DNA of 64,000 bases from Dryocola clanedunensis subsp. sulfonylureivorans (lineage in GTDB: Bacteria > Pseudomonadota > Gammaproteobacteria > Enterobacterales > Enterobacteriaceae). Shown piece by piece: positions 35,208 to 42,868 of the stretch (position 1 is the first letter of the stretch; every line of letters starts with the position of its first letter). The DNA lies in NCBI RefSeq assembly GCF_016756775.1, contig NZ_JAERMU010000015.1, positions 1 to 64,000 on the forward strand. Direction: 5' to 3'. Both the position numbers and the translations under genes were made by a program. The notes below the pieces were generated by a model. It did no database searches. It was not told the DNA's origin and saw only the letters and a list, made by a program, of their open reading frames with translations.

Positions 35208-36050
35208 ATGCTCAGTTATCGCCACAGCTTTCACGCCGGCAACCACGCCGACGTACTGAAACACACCGTTCAAAGCCTGATTATTGAATCCTTAAAAGAG
35301 AAAGAGAAGCCGTTTCTTTATCTCGATACCCATGCAGGCGCTGGCCGGTACAAGCTGAGCAGCGAACATGCCGAACGCACCGGCGAGTATATGGAAGGCA
35401 TCGCCCGTATCTGGCAGCAGGACAGCCTGCCGGAAGAGCTGGAGCCGTACATCAGCGCCGTTAAAGCGCTTAACCACAGCGGCAATTTGCGCTATTACCC
35501 TGGCTCCCCGCTGATTGCGCGCCACCTGCTGCGCGAGCAGGACAGCCTGCAGCTGACCGAGCTACACCCGTCGGATTTCCCGCTGCTGCGTTCTGAATTC
35601 CAGAAGGATAACCGTGCCCGCGTAGAGCGCGCCGATGGTTACACGCAGCTGAAGGCTAAGCTGCCGCCGGTATCCCGTCGCGGCCTGATTCTGATCGACC
35701 CGCCTTACGAAATTAAAACCGACTATCACGACGTGGTGAAGGGCATCAGCGAAGGCTACAAACGCTTTGCGACCGGCACCTACGCGCTGTGGTATCCGGT
35801 GGTTCTGCGTCAGCAGATAAAACGCATGCTGCGCGAGCTGGAAGAGACCGGCATTCGCCGCATTCTGCAAATCGAACTGGCCGTGCGCCCTGACAGCGAC
35901 CAGCGCGGCATGACCGCTTCGGGAATGATCGTGATTAACCCGCCGTGGAAGCTTGAGCAGCAGATGACAAACGTGCTGCCGTGGCTGCACAAAACGCTGG
36001 TCCCGGCGGGTACGGGTTCAACGACCCTGAGCTGGGTCGTGCCAGAGTAA
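35208..36050 (+). CDS. rlmJ: 23S rRNA m6A2030 methyltransferase RlmJ
   Basis: 280 residues from ATG 35208 (MLSYRHSFHAGNHADVLKH), the E. coli size. Residues about 36-50 (LYLDTHAGAGRYKL) are the SAM site and LILIDPPYE near residue 160 is the catalytic N6-methyltransferase motif DPPY. RlmJ acts on naked 23S rRNA early in 50S assembly. It is divergent from prlC and convergent with the bactofilin gene, 9 bp away. Confidence 0.97.
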   Translation: MLSYRHSFHAGNHADVLKHTVQSLIIESLKEKEKPFLYLDTHAGAGRYKLSSEHAERTGEYMEGIARIWQQDSLPEELEPYISAVKALNHSGNLRYYPGSPLIARHLLREQDSLQLTELHPSDFPLLRSEFQKDNRARVERADGYTQLKAKLPPVSRRGLILIDPPYEIKTDYHDVVKGISEGYKRFATGTYALWYPVVLRQQIKRMLRELEETGIRRILQIELAVRPDSDQRGMTASGMIVINPPWKLEQQMTNVLPWLHKTLVPAGTGSTTLSWVVPE

Positions 36051-36059
36051 TCAGGCGCT

Positions 36060-36524
36060 TCACTCGCCCTGCGCTAAAGAAAGAACCGCTGCATCCTCAG
36101 CGGTTTTTTCATTCTGCTTTTTATCAATTTTCACGACACGTTCAGGCTCCGGCGCTTTATTCTGAATCTGCATGCGCTCTGATGATCCGATAAATGAACC
36201 TCCCGGACGGATTGACAAAGCACTGGTGCGAATTATCCCCTCCATTTCACCATGCTCAAGGATTTCGATCTTCTCGCTGATACAGGTGCCCAATACGCGC
36301 CCGTTAATAATAATATTTGGCGCGGTAAAATCCCCTTCAATAAAGCCGTTACGCATAACGTGAAGAATGCCATCTTTAAGCATAACCGTTCCCGTTAATT
36401 TGCCATAAATGTGAATATCTCCATCAATCTCCAGTGAGCCTGTGAACACAGATTCCGAAGCAATCACCGTGCAGCGCCGCGCGGGCTGTACGGCAGTGCT
36501 AGCCTCCTCAGGTACAGATGGCAT
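36060..36524 (-). CDS. bactofilin-like polymer-forming protein
   Basis: 154 residues with a single bactofilin/CcmA beta-helix domain in the middle: VIASESVFTGSLEIDGDIHIYGKLTGTV, then VMRNGFIEGDFTAPNIIINGRVLGTC and HGEMEGIIRTSALSIRPGGSFIGS, a run of about six short parallel beta rungs with regular Gly. Both ends are disordered and charged. Bactofilins polymerise without nucleotide and often anchor envelope enzymes. A membrane protein gene ends 5 bp upstream on the same strand, so the pair is probably a unit. It sits between rlmJ and gor, which are nearly adjacent in K-12. Confidence 0.85.
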   Translation of the reverse strand: MPSVPEEASTAVQPARRCTVIASESVFTGSLEIDGDIHIYGKLTGTVMLKDGILHVMRNGFIEGDFTAPNIIINGRVLGTCISEKIEILEHGEMEGIIRTSALSIRPGGSFIGSSERMQIQNKAPEPERVVKIDKKQNEKTAEDAAVLSLAQGE

Positions 36525-36529
36525 AGTAG

Positions 36530-36760
36530 TCAGAGTGGATACCCCGGAGGCTGCTTTATTTTCAACGGCCTCTTGCTCTCTTTTTTAAACATTTTAAATC
36601 CATTTTTTATTATATTAAAATTTAGAAGGGCTAATACAAGCCCACCGACAGTCAGAAATATCATTACGGGATAATGTAATACATAACAGGCGAGGGCAAT
36701 AATCCAGCCCAACCAGACAAACCAGAGGCTGGCATTTTTCTTTTTTTGGTCAACAATCAT
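36530..36760 (-). CDS. small inner-membrane protein, partner of the bactofilin gene
   Basis: 76 residues, two hydrophobic segments (about residues 13-28 and 31-52) and a basic C-terminal tail (NGFKMFKKESKRPLKIK) that should face the cytoplasm. No family is recognised. Its stop lies 5 bp before the bactofilin start, suggesting translational coupling. A membrane tether for the bactofilin polymer is a reasonable guess from context only. Confidence 0.72.
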   Translation of the reverse strand: MIVDQKKKNASLWFVWLGWIIALACYVLHYPVMIFLTVGGLVLALLNFNIIKNGFKMFKKESKRPLKIKQPPGYPL

Positions 36761-36980
36761 TGTTGATCCGGAAATTAGTCATCATCGTCCTTTCCAGCGG
36801 GTCATCATCCTGAGGAAGAGTTTATATAAAAAGTAATTATCCATGCTATGAATACTTATTTAACCGTAGGTAAAACATGAAAGATGCGCCCTATCACAGC
36901 CATAGAAGCACCCTTTGCGGGTTTGTGAACGAAAGCGTTACAATCCGACTATTCGATTTTCACCTTATGGAAACCTGCAG

Positions 36981-38333
36981 ATGACCAAACATTATGATTA
37001 CCTCGCCATCGGCGGCGGCAGCGGCGGCATCGCCTCCATTAACCGTGCGGCAATGCATGGGCAGAAATGCGCGCTGATTGAAGCAAAAGATCTGGGCGGT
37101 ACTTGCGTGAACGTAGGTTGTGTCCCCAAAAAAGTGATGTGGCATGCGGCGCAAATCGCCGAGGCGATTCACAACTACGGCCCAGACTATGGTTTTGATA
37201 CCACGCTAAATAAGTTCGACTGGGACAAACTGATTGCCGCCCGTACTGCTTACATCGACCGTATCCACACTTCCTACGACAATGTTTTGGGTAAAAACAA
37301 CGTGGATGTGATTCGCGGCTTTGCTAAGTTCGTGGATGCGCATACCGTAGAAGTTAACGGTGAAACCATCACCGCAGACCATATCCTGATTGCTACCGGC
37401 GGCCGCCCAAGCCACCCGAACATCCCTGGTGTAGAGCACGGTATTGATTCCGATGGCTTCTTCGCGCTGCCAGCGTTGCCTAAACGCGTTGCCGTTGTGG
37501 GCGCAGGCTATATTGCGGTGGAAATCGCAGGTGTGATTAACGCTCTGGGTTCTGAAACACACCTGTTCGTGCGTAAACACGCGCCGCTGCGCACCTTCGA
37601 CCCGCTGATCGTGGAAACGCTGCTGGAAGTCATCAACACCGAAGGCCCAACGCTGCACACCCAGGCCGTGCCAAAAGCGGTAGTGAAGAATGCCGACGGC
37701 AGCCTGACGCTGGAGCTTGAAGATGGCCGCAGCGAAACCGTAGATTGCCTGATTTGGGCAATTGGCCGTGAACCGGCAACGGACAGCTTCAACCTGGCCG
37801 TGACGGGCGTGAAAACCAACGCCAAAGGCTATATCGAAGTCGATAAATTCCAGAATACCAGCGTGCCGGGCATTTATGCCGTAGGGGATAACACCGGCGC
37901 TGTAGAACTGACGCCGGTTGCCGTTGCTGCTGGCCGCCGACTGTCCGAGCGCTTGTTTAACAACAAGCCGGATGAGCACCTGGATTTCAGCAATGTTCCT
38001 ACCGTTGTGTTTAGCCATCCCCCTATTGGCACCGTAGGCTTAACTGAGCCGCAGGCGCGTGAGCAATATGGCGATGACAACGTGAAAGTCTATAAATCCT
38101 CCTTCACCGCGATGTATACCGCCGTCACCTCTCATCGCCAGCCGTGCCGCATGAAGCTGGTCTGCGCGGGTGCGGATGAGAAGATCGTGGGTATTCACGG
38201 TATCGGTTACGGCATGGACGAAATGCTGCAAGGCTTCGCCGTGGCGCTGAAAATGGGTGCCACGAAGAAAGACTTCGACAACACTGTCGCGATTCACCCG
38301 ACAGGCTCGGAAGAGTTTGTGACTATGCGTTAA
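36981..38333 (+). CDS. gor: glutathione reductase
   Basis: 450 residues from ATG 36981 ([16 protein letters not shown]), as in E. coli. FAD site GGGSGGIAS at 11-19, redox disulfide C42/C47 in [18 protein letters not shown]-binding [11 protein letters not shown] near residue 174 and the catalytic HPTGSEE near the C-terminus are all present. It reduces glutathione disulfide with NADPH. The next block of genes replaces the ars/acid-fitness genes that follow gor in K-12. Confidence 0.98.
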   Translation: MTKHYDYLAIGGGSGGIASINRAAMHGQKCALIEAKDLGGTCVNVGCVPKKVMWHAAQIAEAIHNYGPDYGFDTTLNKFDWDKLIAARTAYIDRIHTSYDNVLGKNNVDVIRGFAKFVDAHTVEVNGETITADHILIATGGRPSHPNIPGVEHGIDSDGFFALPALPKRVAVVGAGYIAVEIAGVINALGSETHLFVRKHAPLRTFDPLIVETLLEVINTEGPTLHTQAVPKAVVKNADGSLTLELEDGRSETVDCLIWAIGREPATDSFNLAVTGVKTNAKGYIEVDKFQNTSVPGIYAVGDNTGAVELTPVAVAAGRRLSERLFNNKPDEHLDFSNVPTVVFSHPPIGTVGLTEPQAREQYGDDNVKVYKSSFTAMYTAVTSHRQPCRMKLVCAGADEKIVGIHGIGYGMDEMLQGFAVALKMGATKKDFDNTVAIHPTGSEEFVTMR

Positions 38334-38354
38334 TTCGCATTTCTGCTGGCTTAG

Positions 38355-38388
38355 ACGGGTTTGGGGGTTACCCCTGGCCCGTTTTTTT
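38355..38388 (+). terminator. terminator after gor
   Basis: ACGGG and CCCGT close a stem with an internal GGGG/CCCC pairing, followed by seven T residues (38382-38388). It starts 22 bp after the gor stop. Confidence 0.82.
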
Positions 38389-38444
38389 ATTTCCAGAGAT
38401 GTCACCTGAAAAACTGTTTAAATTTAAATAAAAGATCCGTAACT

Positions 38445-38485
38445 CATAAAATGAACAACGCTATCATGACGATGTTCATTTTATG
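38445..38485. promoter_or_regulatory. perfect 13-bp inverted repeat upstream of the glycine-zipper gene
   Basis: CATAAAATGAACA (38445-38457) and TGTTCATTTTATG (38473-38485) are exact inverted repeats with a 15-bp spacer, ending 18 bp before the ATG at 38504. Arm length and position fit an operator for a dimeric regulator or a 5' UTR hairpin. I cannot name the factor. Confidence 0.6.
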
Positions 38486-38503
38486 ATCCCCTGAGAGAAG
38501 TTC

Positions 38504-38836
38504 ATGAAAAATTACATTCCTGCATTATTAGTTTGTGCACTTGCATTTTCTGGCCAGGCACTGGCTATGGACAGATCTGCGGGCGGTGCGCTGGCAGGTG
38601 CTGCCGTAGGTGCAGCAACGGGCAAAAGCGTGAAAAGTACCGTTAGCGGCGCCGTTGTTGGCGGCGGTACCGGGGCGATGTTTAAACATGGCGATACAGG
38701 CAAGGCCGCGCGTAAAGGTGGTGCCATTGGTGCAGCCGTAGGCGGTGTTGCGGCAGCCACAACGGGTAACAGCGTACTGAAAGGTGCAGCCGTTGGTGCG
38801 GGGACTGGCGGCCTGGTAGGTCAGGCAACGCATTAA
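38504..38836 (+). CDS. glycine-zipper periplasmic/outer-membrane protein
   Basis: 110 residues with a signal peptide to about residue 21 (GQALA). The mature part is almost entirely a glycine-zipper repeat (GGALAGAAVGAATGKS, GGAIGAAVGGVAAATTGNS, GAAVGAGTGGLVGQATH), a pattern shared with YMGG/OmpA-associated small proteins that pack in membranes. GAGAGAAG precedes the ATG. Convergent with the second pilin array. Function unknown. Confidence 0.8.
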   Translation: MKNYIPALLVCALAFSGQALAMDRSAGGALAGAAVGAATGKSVKSTVSGAVVGGGTGAMFKHGDTGKAARKGGAIGAAVGGVAAATTGNSVLKGAAVGAGTGGLVGQATH

Positions 38837-38842
38837 TCCACT

Positions 38843-38864
38843 ATGGCGGCCGTCAGGCCGCCAT
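38843..38864. repeat. perfect hairpin between convergent genes
   Basis: ATGGCGGCC and GGCCGCCAT are exact 9-bp inverted repeats with a GTCA loop, between the glycine-zipper stop (38836) and DUF1120 copy 5 stop (38880). No T tract on either side. Confidence 0.6.
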
Positions 38865-38879
38865 GCATTATGCAGTAGA

Positions 38880-39575
38880 TTACTGGTAGTACAGTTCCAG
38901 CGTGCTCAGACCGTCGAGCTGAATATCATGTGTCAAATCTAACTCTGAGCCTTTATTTAAATAAGCCTCAACCTGAATTTTCCCCTGCAGATTTTCAAAT
39001 GCCAGAGGAATGGTGCTGCCCTGCTCTGACCACGAAGTTAATGTATCAGAGTCATGCGCATAAAGGCTTGAACTGGGTTTCGGATGCCAGCCTGGAATAT
39101 AAGGAATCATATAGATTGAAGAGACATCTTTGCTATCCGCGCTGACATCAGCCAGTGCAAGGCCATATCCGCCAATATTAACAGTACCGTCGACACCTAA
39201 CCCAACGGCAGGATAGTTCGCTATATTAAATAGCGGCGTTGGCGCATAAGCGGCGCCACCGGCACCTTCGTCAGCGCCTGCGGTAGTGCCTGGTCGCCCA
39301 TTCATCGTATGAATAGATACTTTCGTCGGCGCTCTGCAGCTAATAGAAAAATTCAGCGTCTTTTGTTCGAGTGCAGTATAGCTATCAGCGCTAAGGGTAT
39401 GCGCTTTAATCATACCATAATCAATAATCCCGCCTCCGGAGATGGCTGGCATACAGGCAGCAGGAGATATAGTCCCAGAAACTTTAACATCAACGCTTTC
39501 AACTGCCAGCGCAGATGTCGCTGTTAACGTCAGGAATACTAACAGAGATTTTTTTTGGGGTATTGATATAAACAT
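38880..39575 (-). CDS. DUF1120 fimbrial subunit, copy 5
   Basis: 231 residues; signal peptide MFISIPQKKSLLVFLTLTATSALA differs from the MFK-MQK type. The mature part has SGTISPAACMPAISGGGIIDYGMIKAHTLSADSYT, cysteines matching C41 and C80, and the tail LSTLELYYQ, ending in Gln where the others end in Leu. It is the distal gene of the minus-strand array 42075-38880, which has no chaperone or usher of its own. Confidence 0.86.
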   Translation of the reverse strand: MFISIPQKKSLLVFLTLTATSALAVESVDVKVSGTISPAACMPAISGGGIIDYGMIKAHTLSADSYTALEQKTLNFSISCRAPTKVSIHTMNGRPGTTAGADEGAGGAAYAPTPLFNIANYPAVGLGVDGTVNIGGYGLALADVSADSKDVSSIYMIPYIPGWHPKPSSSLYAHDSDTLTSWSEQGSTIPLAFENLQGKIQVEAYLNKGSELDLTHDIQLDGLSTLELYYQ

Positions 39576-39594
39576 GCTTCATTCCTTTTAAAAA

Positions 39595-39651
39595 GAATCT
39601 ATTCCGGCATGCATTCACCCTTAAACGTAAACACCTTCGCGAAGTAGACTC
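39595..39651 (-). promoter_or_regulatory. DUF1120 leader stem-loop, copy 5
   Basis: In the sense (minus) direction GAGTCTA-C-TTC pairs with GGAATAGATTC (one G-U pair, bulged C at the position seen in copies 2 and 6). The inner hairpin CGTTTA-AGGG-TGAATG holds through G-U pairs, which exist only in the sense RNA. Confidence 0.65.
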
Positions 39652-39688
39652 CTGATGTTTAAGATAATAGCCATTAGAATATTTTTTT

Positions 39689-39712
39689 GCCTTGCCGCTT
39701 TAACGGCAAGGC
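39689..39712. repeat. perfect hairpin downstream of DUF1120 copy 6
   Basis: GCCTTGCCG and CGGCAAGGC are exact 9-bp inverted repeats around CTTTAA, 14 bp beyond the stop at 39726. In the direction of the pilin gene it is followed by an A run, not a T run, so it is not an intrinsic terminator for that gene. Confidence 0.6.
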
Positions 39713-39725
39713 TAATTTTAGCTCA

Positions 39726-40430
39726 TTACAGATAAACCAGTTCAATAGTTGTCAGGCCATCGAGCTGGATGTCGTGCGTCAGATCCAGTTCTGAAGCTTT
39801 GTTGATAAACCCTTTAATGGAAACAGTACCACTCAGGTTTTTAAGCGATGCTGGCGTGTTATCACCGGTACCTACTTTCCATGAGACATTAGAGACACTG
39901 TTAACATCATAAGCGGAATTCATATAGTTATTGGACCAGGTAGGATTACCCTCTCTCTGGATGATAGATGTCGTATCACTGCTGCTATCAATAGTTACGT
40001 CGCTGAATAACACCGAATAGCCGCCAATTTTACGCTCACCGTCTAACCCCAGGCCGACAGCAGGATAAAACTCAGAAGTCGTACCGTAGCTTATTGGAGA
40101 GCGTCCTGCCCCTGCAGCACCTTCAGTAGCTCCAGCCAGTGAATTTAAACGGCCATCAATTGCTTTCACGGCAACTTTTGTCGGTGCATCACAGGAGATT
40201 GTTAGATTCAGTTTTTTCTCATCCAGAATGGTGTAATTATCGCTAGATAAGACATTTGCTTTGATCGTGCCATAATCTGCAACACCACCGCCTGAAATTG
40301 TCGCAGAGCATGCATCTGGCGTAATGGTACCAATAACCTTAACATCAACGCTTTCGGTCGCCATTGCGGATGTTGCGGTTACTGCCAGTACCGCCAGTGC
40401 ACAAGCTGATTTTTGCATTACTTTAAACAT
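39726..40430 (-). CDS. DUF1120 fimbrial subunit, copy 6
   Basis: 234 residues with signal peptide MFKVMQKSACALAVLAVTATSAMA. The first 35 residues and the last 25 (NKASELDLTHDIQLDGLTTIELVYL) are identical to copy 7, and almost identical in DNA, whereas residues about 95-205 differ strongly. Family cysteines are present. This sharp boundary pattern suggests recombination between the two. Confidence 0.87.
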   Translation of the reverse strand: MFKVMQKSACALAVLAVTATSAMATESVDVKVIGTITPDACSATISGGGVADYGTIKANVLSSDNYTILDEKKLNLTISCDAPTKVAVKAIDGRLNSLAGATEGAAGAGRSPISYGTTSEFYPAVGLGLDGERKIGGYSVLFSDVTIDSSSDTTSIIQREGNPTWSNNYMNSAYDVNSVSNVSWKVGTGDNTPASLKNLSGTVSIKGFINKASELDLTHDIQLDGLTTIELVYL

Positions 40431-40450
40431 GATTTATTCCTTTATATAAA

Positions 40451-40507
40451 GAACCCGTCCCGGCCTGTATTCAGTCCTGAATGCAAACTATCCCTGGGAG
40501 CAGGTTC
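40451..40507 (-). promoter_or_regulatory. DUF1120 leader stem-loop, copy 6
   Basis: Sense strand: GAACCTG-C-TCCC pairs with GGGACGGGTTC (one U-G pair, bulged C). The inner hairpin is GCATTCA-GGAC-TGAATAC. The outer stem has different bases from copies 4 and 5 but the same pairing. Confidence 0.7.
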
Positions 40508-40530
40508 ATAAGATTTAATTTAATGAAAGA

Positions 40531-41226
40531 TTACAGATAAACCAGTTCGATAGTTGTCAGGCCATCGAGCTGGATGTCGTGCGTCAGATCCAGTTCTGAA
40601 GCTTTGTTAAGATATGGTTTTACCGCAATGTCACCAGTAAGCGTGGTGAAAGCCATTGGTACGACAGCACCTTTTTCGGCCCAGGAGACATTTCTCACTG
40701 AAGTGGTATCGTAAATATCCCCATCAACGTCTATATCCCAGTTGATGGCGCTGTTACGATAAATGGTATCCACGGCAGCATTATCAGCAAGTACGGTTGA
40801 GGTCAGGACGCGAACGCTGTAACCGCCAATTTTTGATGTACCATCAAGCCCTAACCCTACGGCGTTCGCAGCGCTGATATCAATACCCGATGGCCGACGT
40901 CCGGCCCCACCAGCGCCCTCGGTTGCACCAGCAAGGGTATTTGGACGGTCGTTAACTGCTTTAATAGCGACTTTAGCCGGAGCACTGCAGCTAATACCAA
41001 AGGTCAGCGTCTTCTCTGACAGCACGGTATAAGCATCGGCAGAAAGAGTATTGGCACGAATAGTACCGAAATCAACGACGCCACCACCAGAAATAGTCGG
41101 AGTACAGGCACCCGGTGTAACGGTACCAATAACCTTCACGTCAACGCTTTCGGTTGCCATTGCGGATGTTGCGGTTACTGCCAGTACCGCCAGTGCACAA
41201 GCTGATTTTTGCATTACTTTAAACAT
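40531..41226 (-). CDS. DUF1120 fimbrial subunit, copy 7
   Basis: 231 residues; signal peptide identical to copy 6. Mature sequence GTVTPGACTPTISGGGVVDFGTIRANTLSADAYTVLSEKTL then SCSAPAKVAIKAVNDRPNTLAGATEGAGGAGRR, a divergent centre (SAINWDIDVDGDIYDTTSVRNVSW) and the shared tail GLTTIELVYL. It lies 100 bp upstream of copy 6 with no hairpin after its stop. Confidence 0.87.
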   Translation of the reverse strand: MFKVMQKSACALAVLAVTATSAMATESVDVKVIGTVTPGACTPTISGGGVVDFGTIRANTLSADAYTVLSEKTLTFGISCSAPAKVAIKAVNDRPNTLAGATEGAGGAGRRPSGIDISAANAVGLGLDGTSKIGGYSVRVLTSTVLADNAAVDTIYRNSAINWDIDVDGDIYDTTSVRNVSWAEKGAVVPMAFTTLTGDIAVKPYLNKASELDLTHDIQLDGLTTIELVYL

Positions 41227-41247
41227 GATTTCTTCCTTTTATGTAAA

Positions 41248-41305
41248 GAGTCTGTTCCGGTTTATATTCAGCCCTGAATACAAACTGTCCATGGATAGCA
41301 GACTC
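41248..41305 (-). promoter_or_regulatory. DUF1120 leader stem-loop, copy 7
   Basis: GAGTCTG (41248-41254) and CAGACTC (41299-41305) pair perfectly, with an added TCC/GGA step. The inner hairpin TTTGTATTCA-GGGC-TGAATATAAA (41261-41284) is ten base pairs with one wobble. Confidence 0.72.
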
Positions 41306-41388
41306 ATGATGGTTAATTTAACAATATCATTGCCTTAAAAAGGCCATCATTTTTCCACCAGATCCCTGGAGGAAATAAAATCCTTACC

Positions 41389-42075
41389 TTACAGATAGTA
41401 GAGTTCCAGCGTACTCATGCCATCCAGCATAATTGGCCTGGTTCTATCCAGCGCCGAACCTTTATTAAGATATGACTGAACGTTCAAAGTGGCGCTTAGC
41501 ATCTCAAAAGCTTTTGGCGTCGTGGTATTTTTAGTTCCCCAGGTCGTCAATAGCTCGGTATTATTATTAACAATGGCCTTACTTTCATTGACGTGCCAGG
41601 TTGACTCACCAATGTTATGCATAAGAAGAGTGGCTTTTTCTCCATCGACCAGAGAATCAGACAGTGACAACGTATAGCCACCTATTTCTTCACCTCCTTC
41701 ATCGTCCTGTATAATGAAAGGAATATTGCTTGCCTTAACAAAGGGGATCTTAGAAACGACCTCCTCGCCTGAAGCAGACACTTGACCAGCCTGCTTAGTA
41801 GGCCGGCTATTAACGGATTTCAGCGCAACCATAGTGGGTGCAGCGCAATTGATGGAGAGATCCAGCTTCTTGCCTGCCAGTACATTAAAATCATCTTCCG
41901 ACAGCGTTTCCGGTTTAATCGCACCATAATCGACAACACCACCGCCGGTTAGCATCAGGACGCAGGCCGAGGGAGCAATAGTACCGATAACTCTGACATC
42001 GACGCTTTCTGTCGCTAATGCATTATTGATACTGAAGGCTAAAAACAAACCTACATATTTAAACTGCTTGTGCAT
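41389..42075 (-). CDS. DUF1120 fimbrial subunit, copy 8
   Basis: 228 residues; diverged signal peptide MHKQFKYVGLFLAFSINNALA. The mature part keeps GTIAPSACVLMLTGGGVVDYGAIKPETLSEDDFNVLAGKKLDLSINC, both cysteines and GMSTLELYYL, and is nearest to copy 1 in its C-terminal half (GETTW/GESTW, ELLTTWG). An acidic loop DDEGGEEIGG is unique to it. First gene of the minus-strand array. Confidence 0.85.
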   Translation of the reverse strand: MHKQFKYVGLFLAFSINNALATESVDVRVIGTIAPSACVLMLTGGGVVDYGAIKPETLSEDDFNVLAGKKLDLSINCAAPTMVALKSVNSRPTKQAGQVSASGEEVVSKIPFVKASNIPFIIQDDEGGEEIGGYTLSLSDSLVDGEKATLLMHNIGESTWHVNESKAIVNNNTELLTTWGTKNTTTPKAFEMLSATLNVQSYLNKGSALDRTRPIMLDGMSTLELYYL

Positions 42076-42103
42076 AAAAATCCTTTTAATTCAATTCACT
42101 ACC

Positions 42104-42132
42104 CCGACGAATACCACCCTGTACGCGTTCGG
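42104..42132 (-). promoter_or_regulatory. diverged DUF1120 leader hairpin, copy 8
   Basis: In the sense direction CCGAACGCGTAC and GTATTCGTCGG form an imperfect stem around AGGGTG, at the position of the inner hairpin of the other leaders. The outer stem is not recognisable. Confidence 0.4.
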
Positions 42133-42445
42133 TTAAAAAATGCAAAGAAAATGAGTTAGTCTCCTCTTTGCTATCGCTATCTGTTACTCATAAATTTATA
42201 ACTATCTGTTTTATAGTTTTTTTATGGCGTAATTAGATTTATTTGGCTAGCTTGCCCGCTATTCTATGCCCGGGAGAGGAGCAGCGGCAATACAGTTCAT
42301 TTTTTCGTATGTAAGAACTGAAAGCCACATTTTTAAGATTTATAAGCCATGAATAATTTGAAACGCAGGATATAACACCACCTGAACGTATTTTTTCAAG
42401 ATTATTTATTTGCACAGTTATTGGCATGCACATCAACCGAAAATT

Positions 42446-42477
42446 GCATTTTTTGCATTTAATCCAGCAAAAAATGC
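42446..42477. promoter_or_regulatory. perfect 11-bp inverted repeat upstream of the second pilin array
   Basis: GCATTTTTTGC (42446-42456) and GCAAAAAATGC (42467-42477) are exact inverted repeats with a 10-bp spacer, so the two arms lie two helical turns apart. It is about 370 bp upstream of copy 8 and may be an operator. Confidence 0.5.
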
Positions 42478-42868
42478 TGATTAATTATCTACGGCAACAA
42501 TTGAGAAACCATTTTGCGGGACTCATTTCATATCATCAAAATTACTCCCTTAAAAAACATAAAGTTAAAAACAGGAGAAATAAAAATGTTAAAATATGGT
42601 AAAACAAAACCAAATTTAAAGTGAGATAATCCCTGGAAGAACCGCAGAGTTCATTAGTGCAGCAACAAATAAAACGCTAAGTTGTTAAATAACAAATATC
42701 CAATAACATCATCATGTTATATGCGAAGCGTCGTACTAATTAAGCGACAAGGTGTTGAAGGCATGCCGTTGAATCAGTTTTCGTGAAATTGCCTGTTCCA
42801 CCCCGGCACATAACCAGGGGCAGCCCTCATAATCGGAAAGAAAACGTCAATGAGTGACCAGTCGGGTT

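Larger units (their letters stand above)
42076..42868. other. AT-rich non-coding region upstream of the second pilin array
   Basis: About 790 bp without a credible gene. An open frame at 42239-42436 lacks a ribosome binding site and protein-like composition. The region holds a diverged pilin leader (42104-42132), a perfect inverted repeat (42446-42477) and presumably the promoter of the array. Confidence 0.5.

Noticed and set aside
38880-42075. pseudogene status for the second pilin array
   Set aside because: All four frames are intact with signal peptides, cysteines and C-terminal strands; nothing indicates decay.
42239-42436. 65-residue open frame on the minus strand upstream of the pilin array
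   Set aside because: No ribosome binding site, no membrane, signal or domain features; lies in AT-rich promoter DNA.
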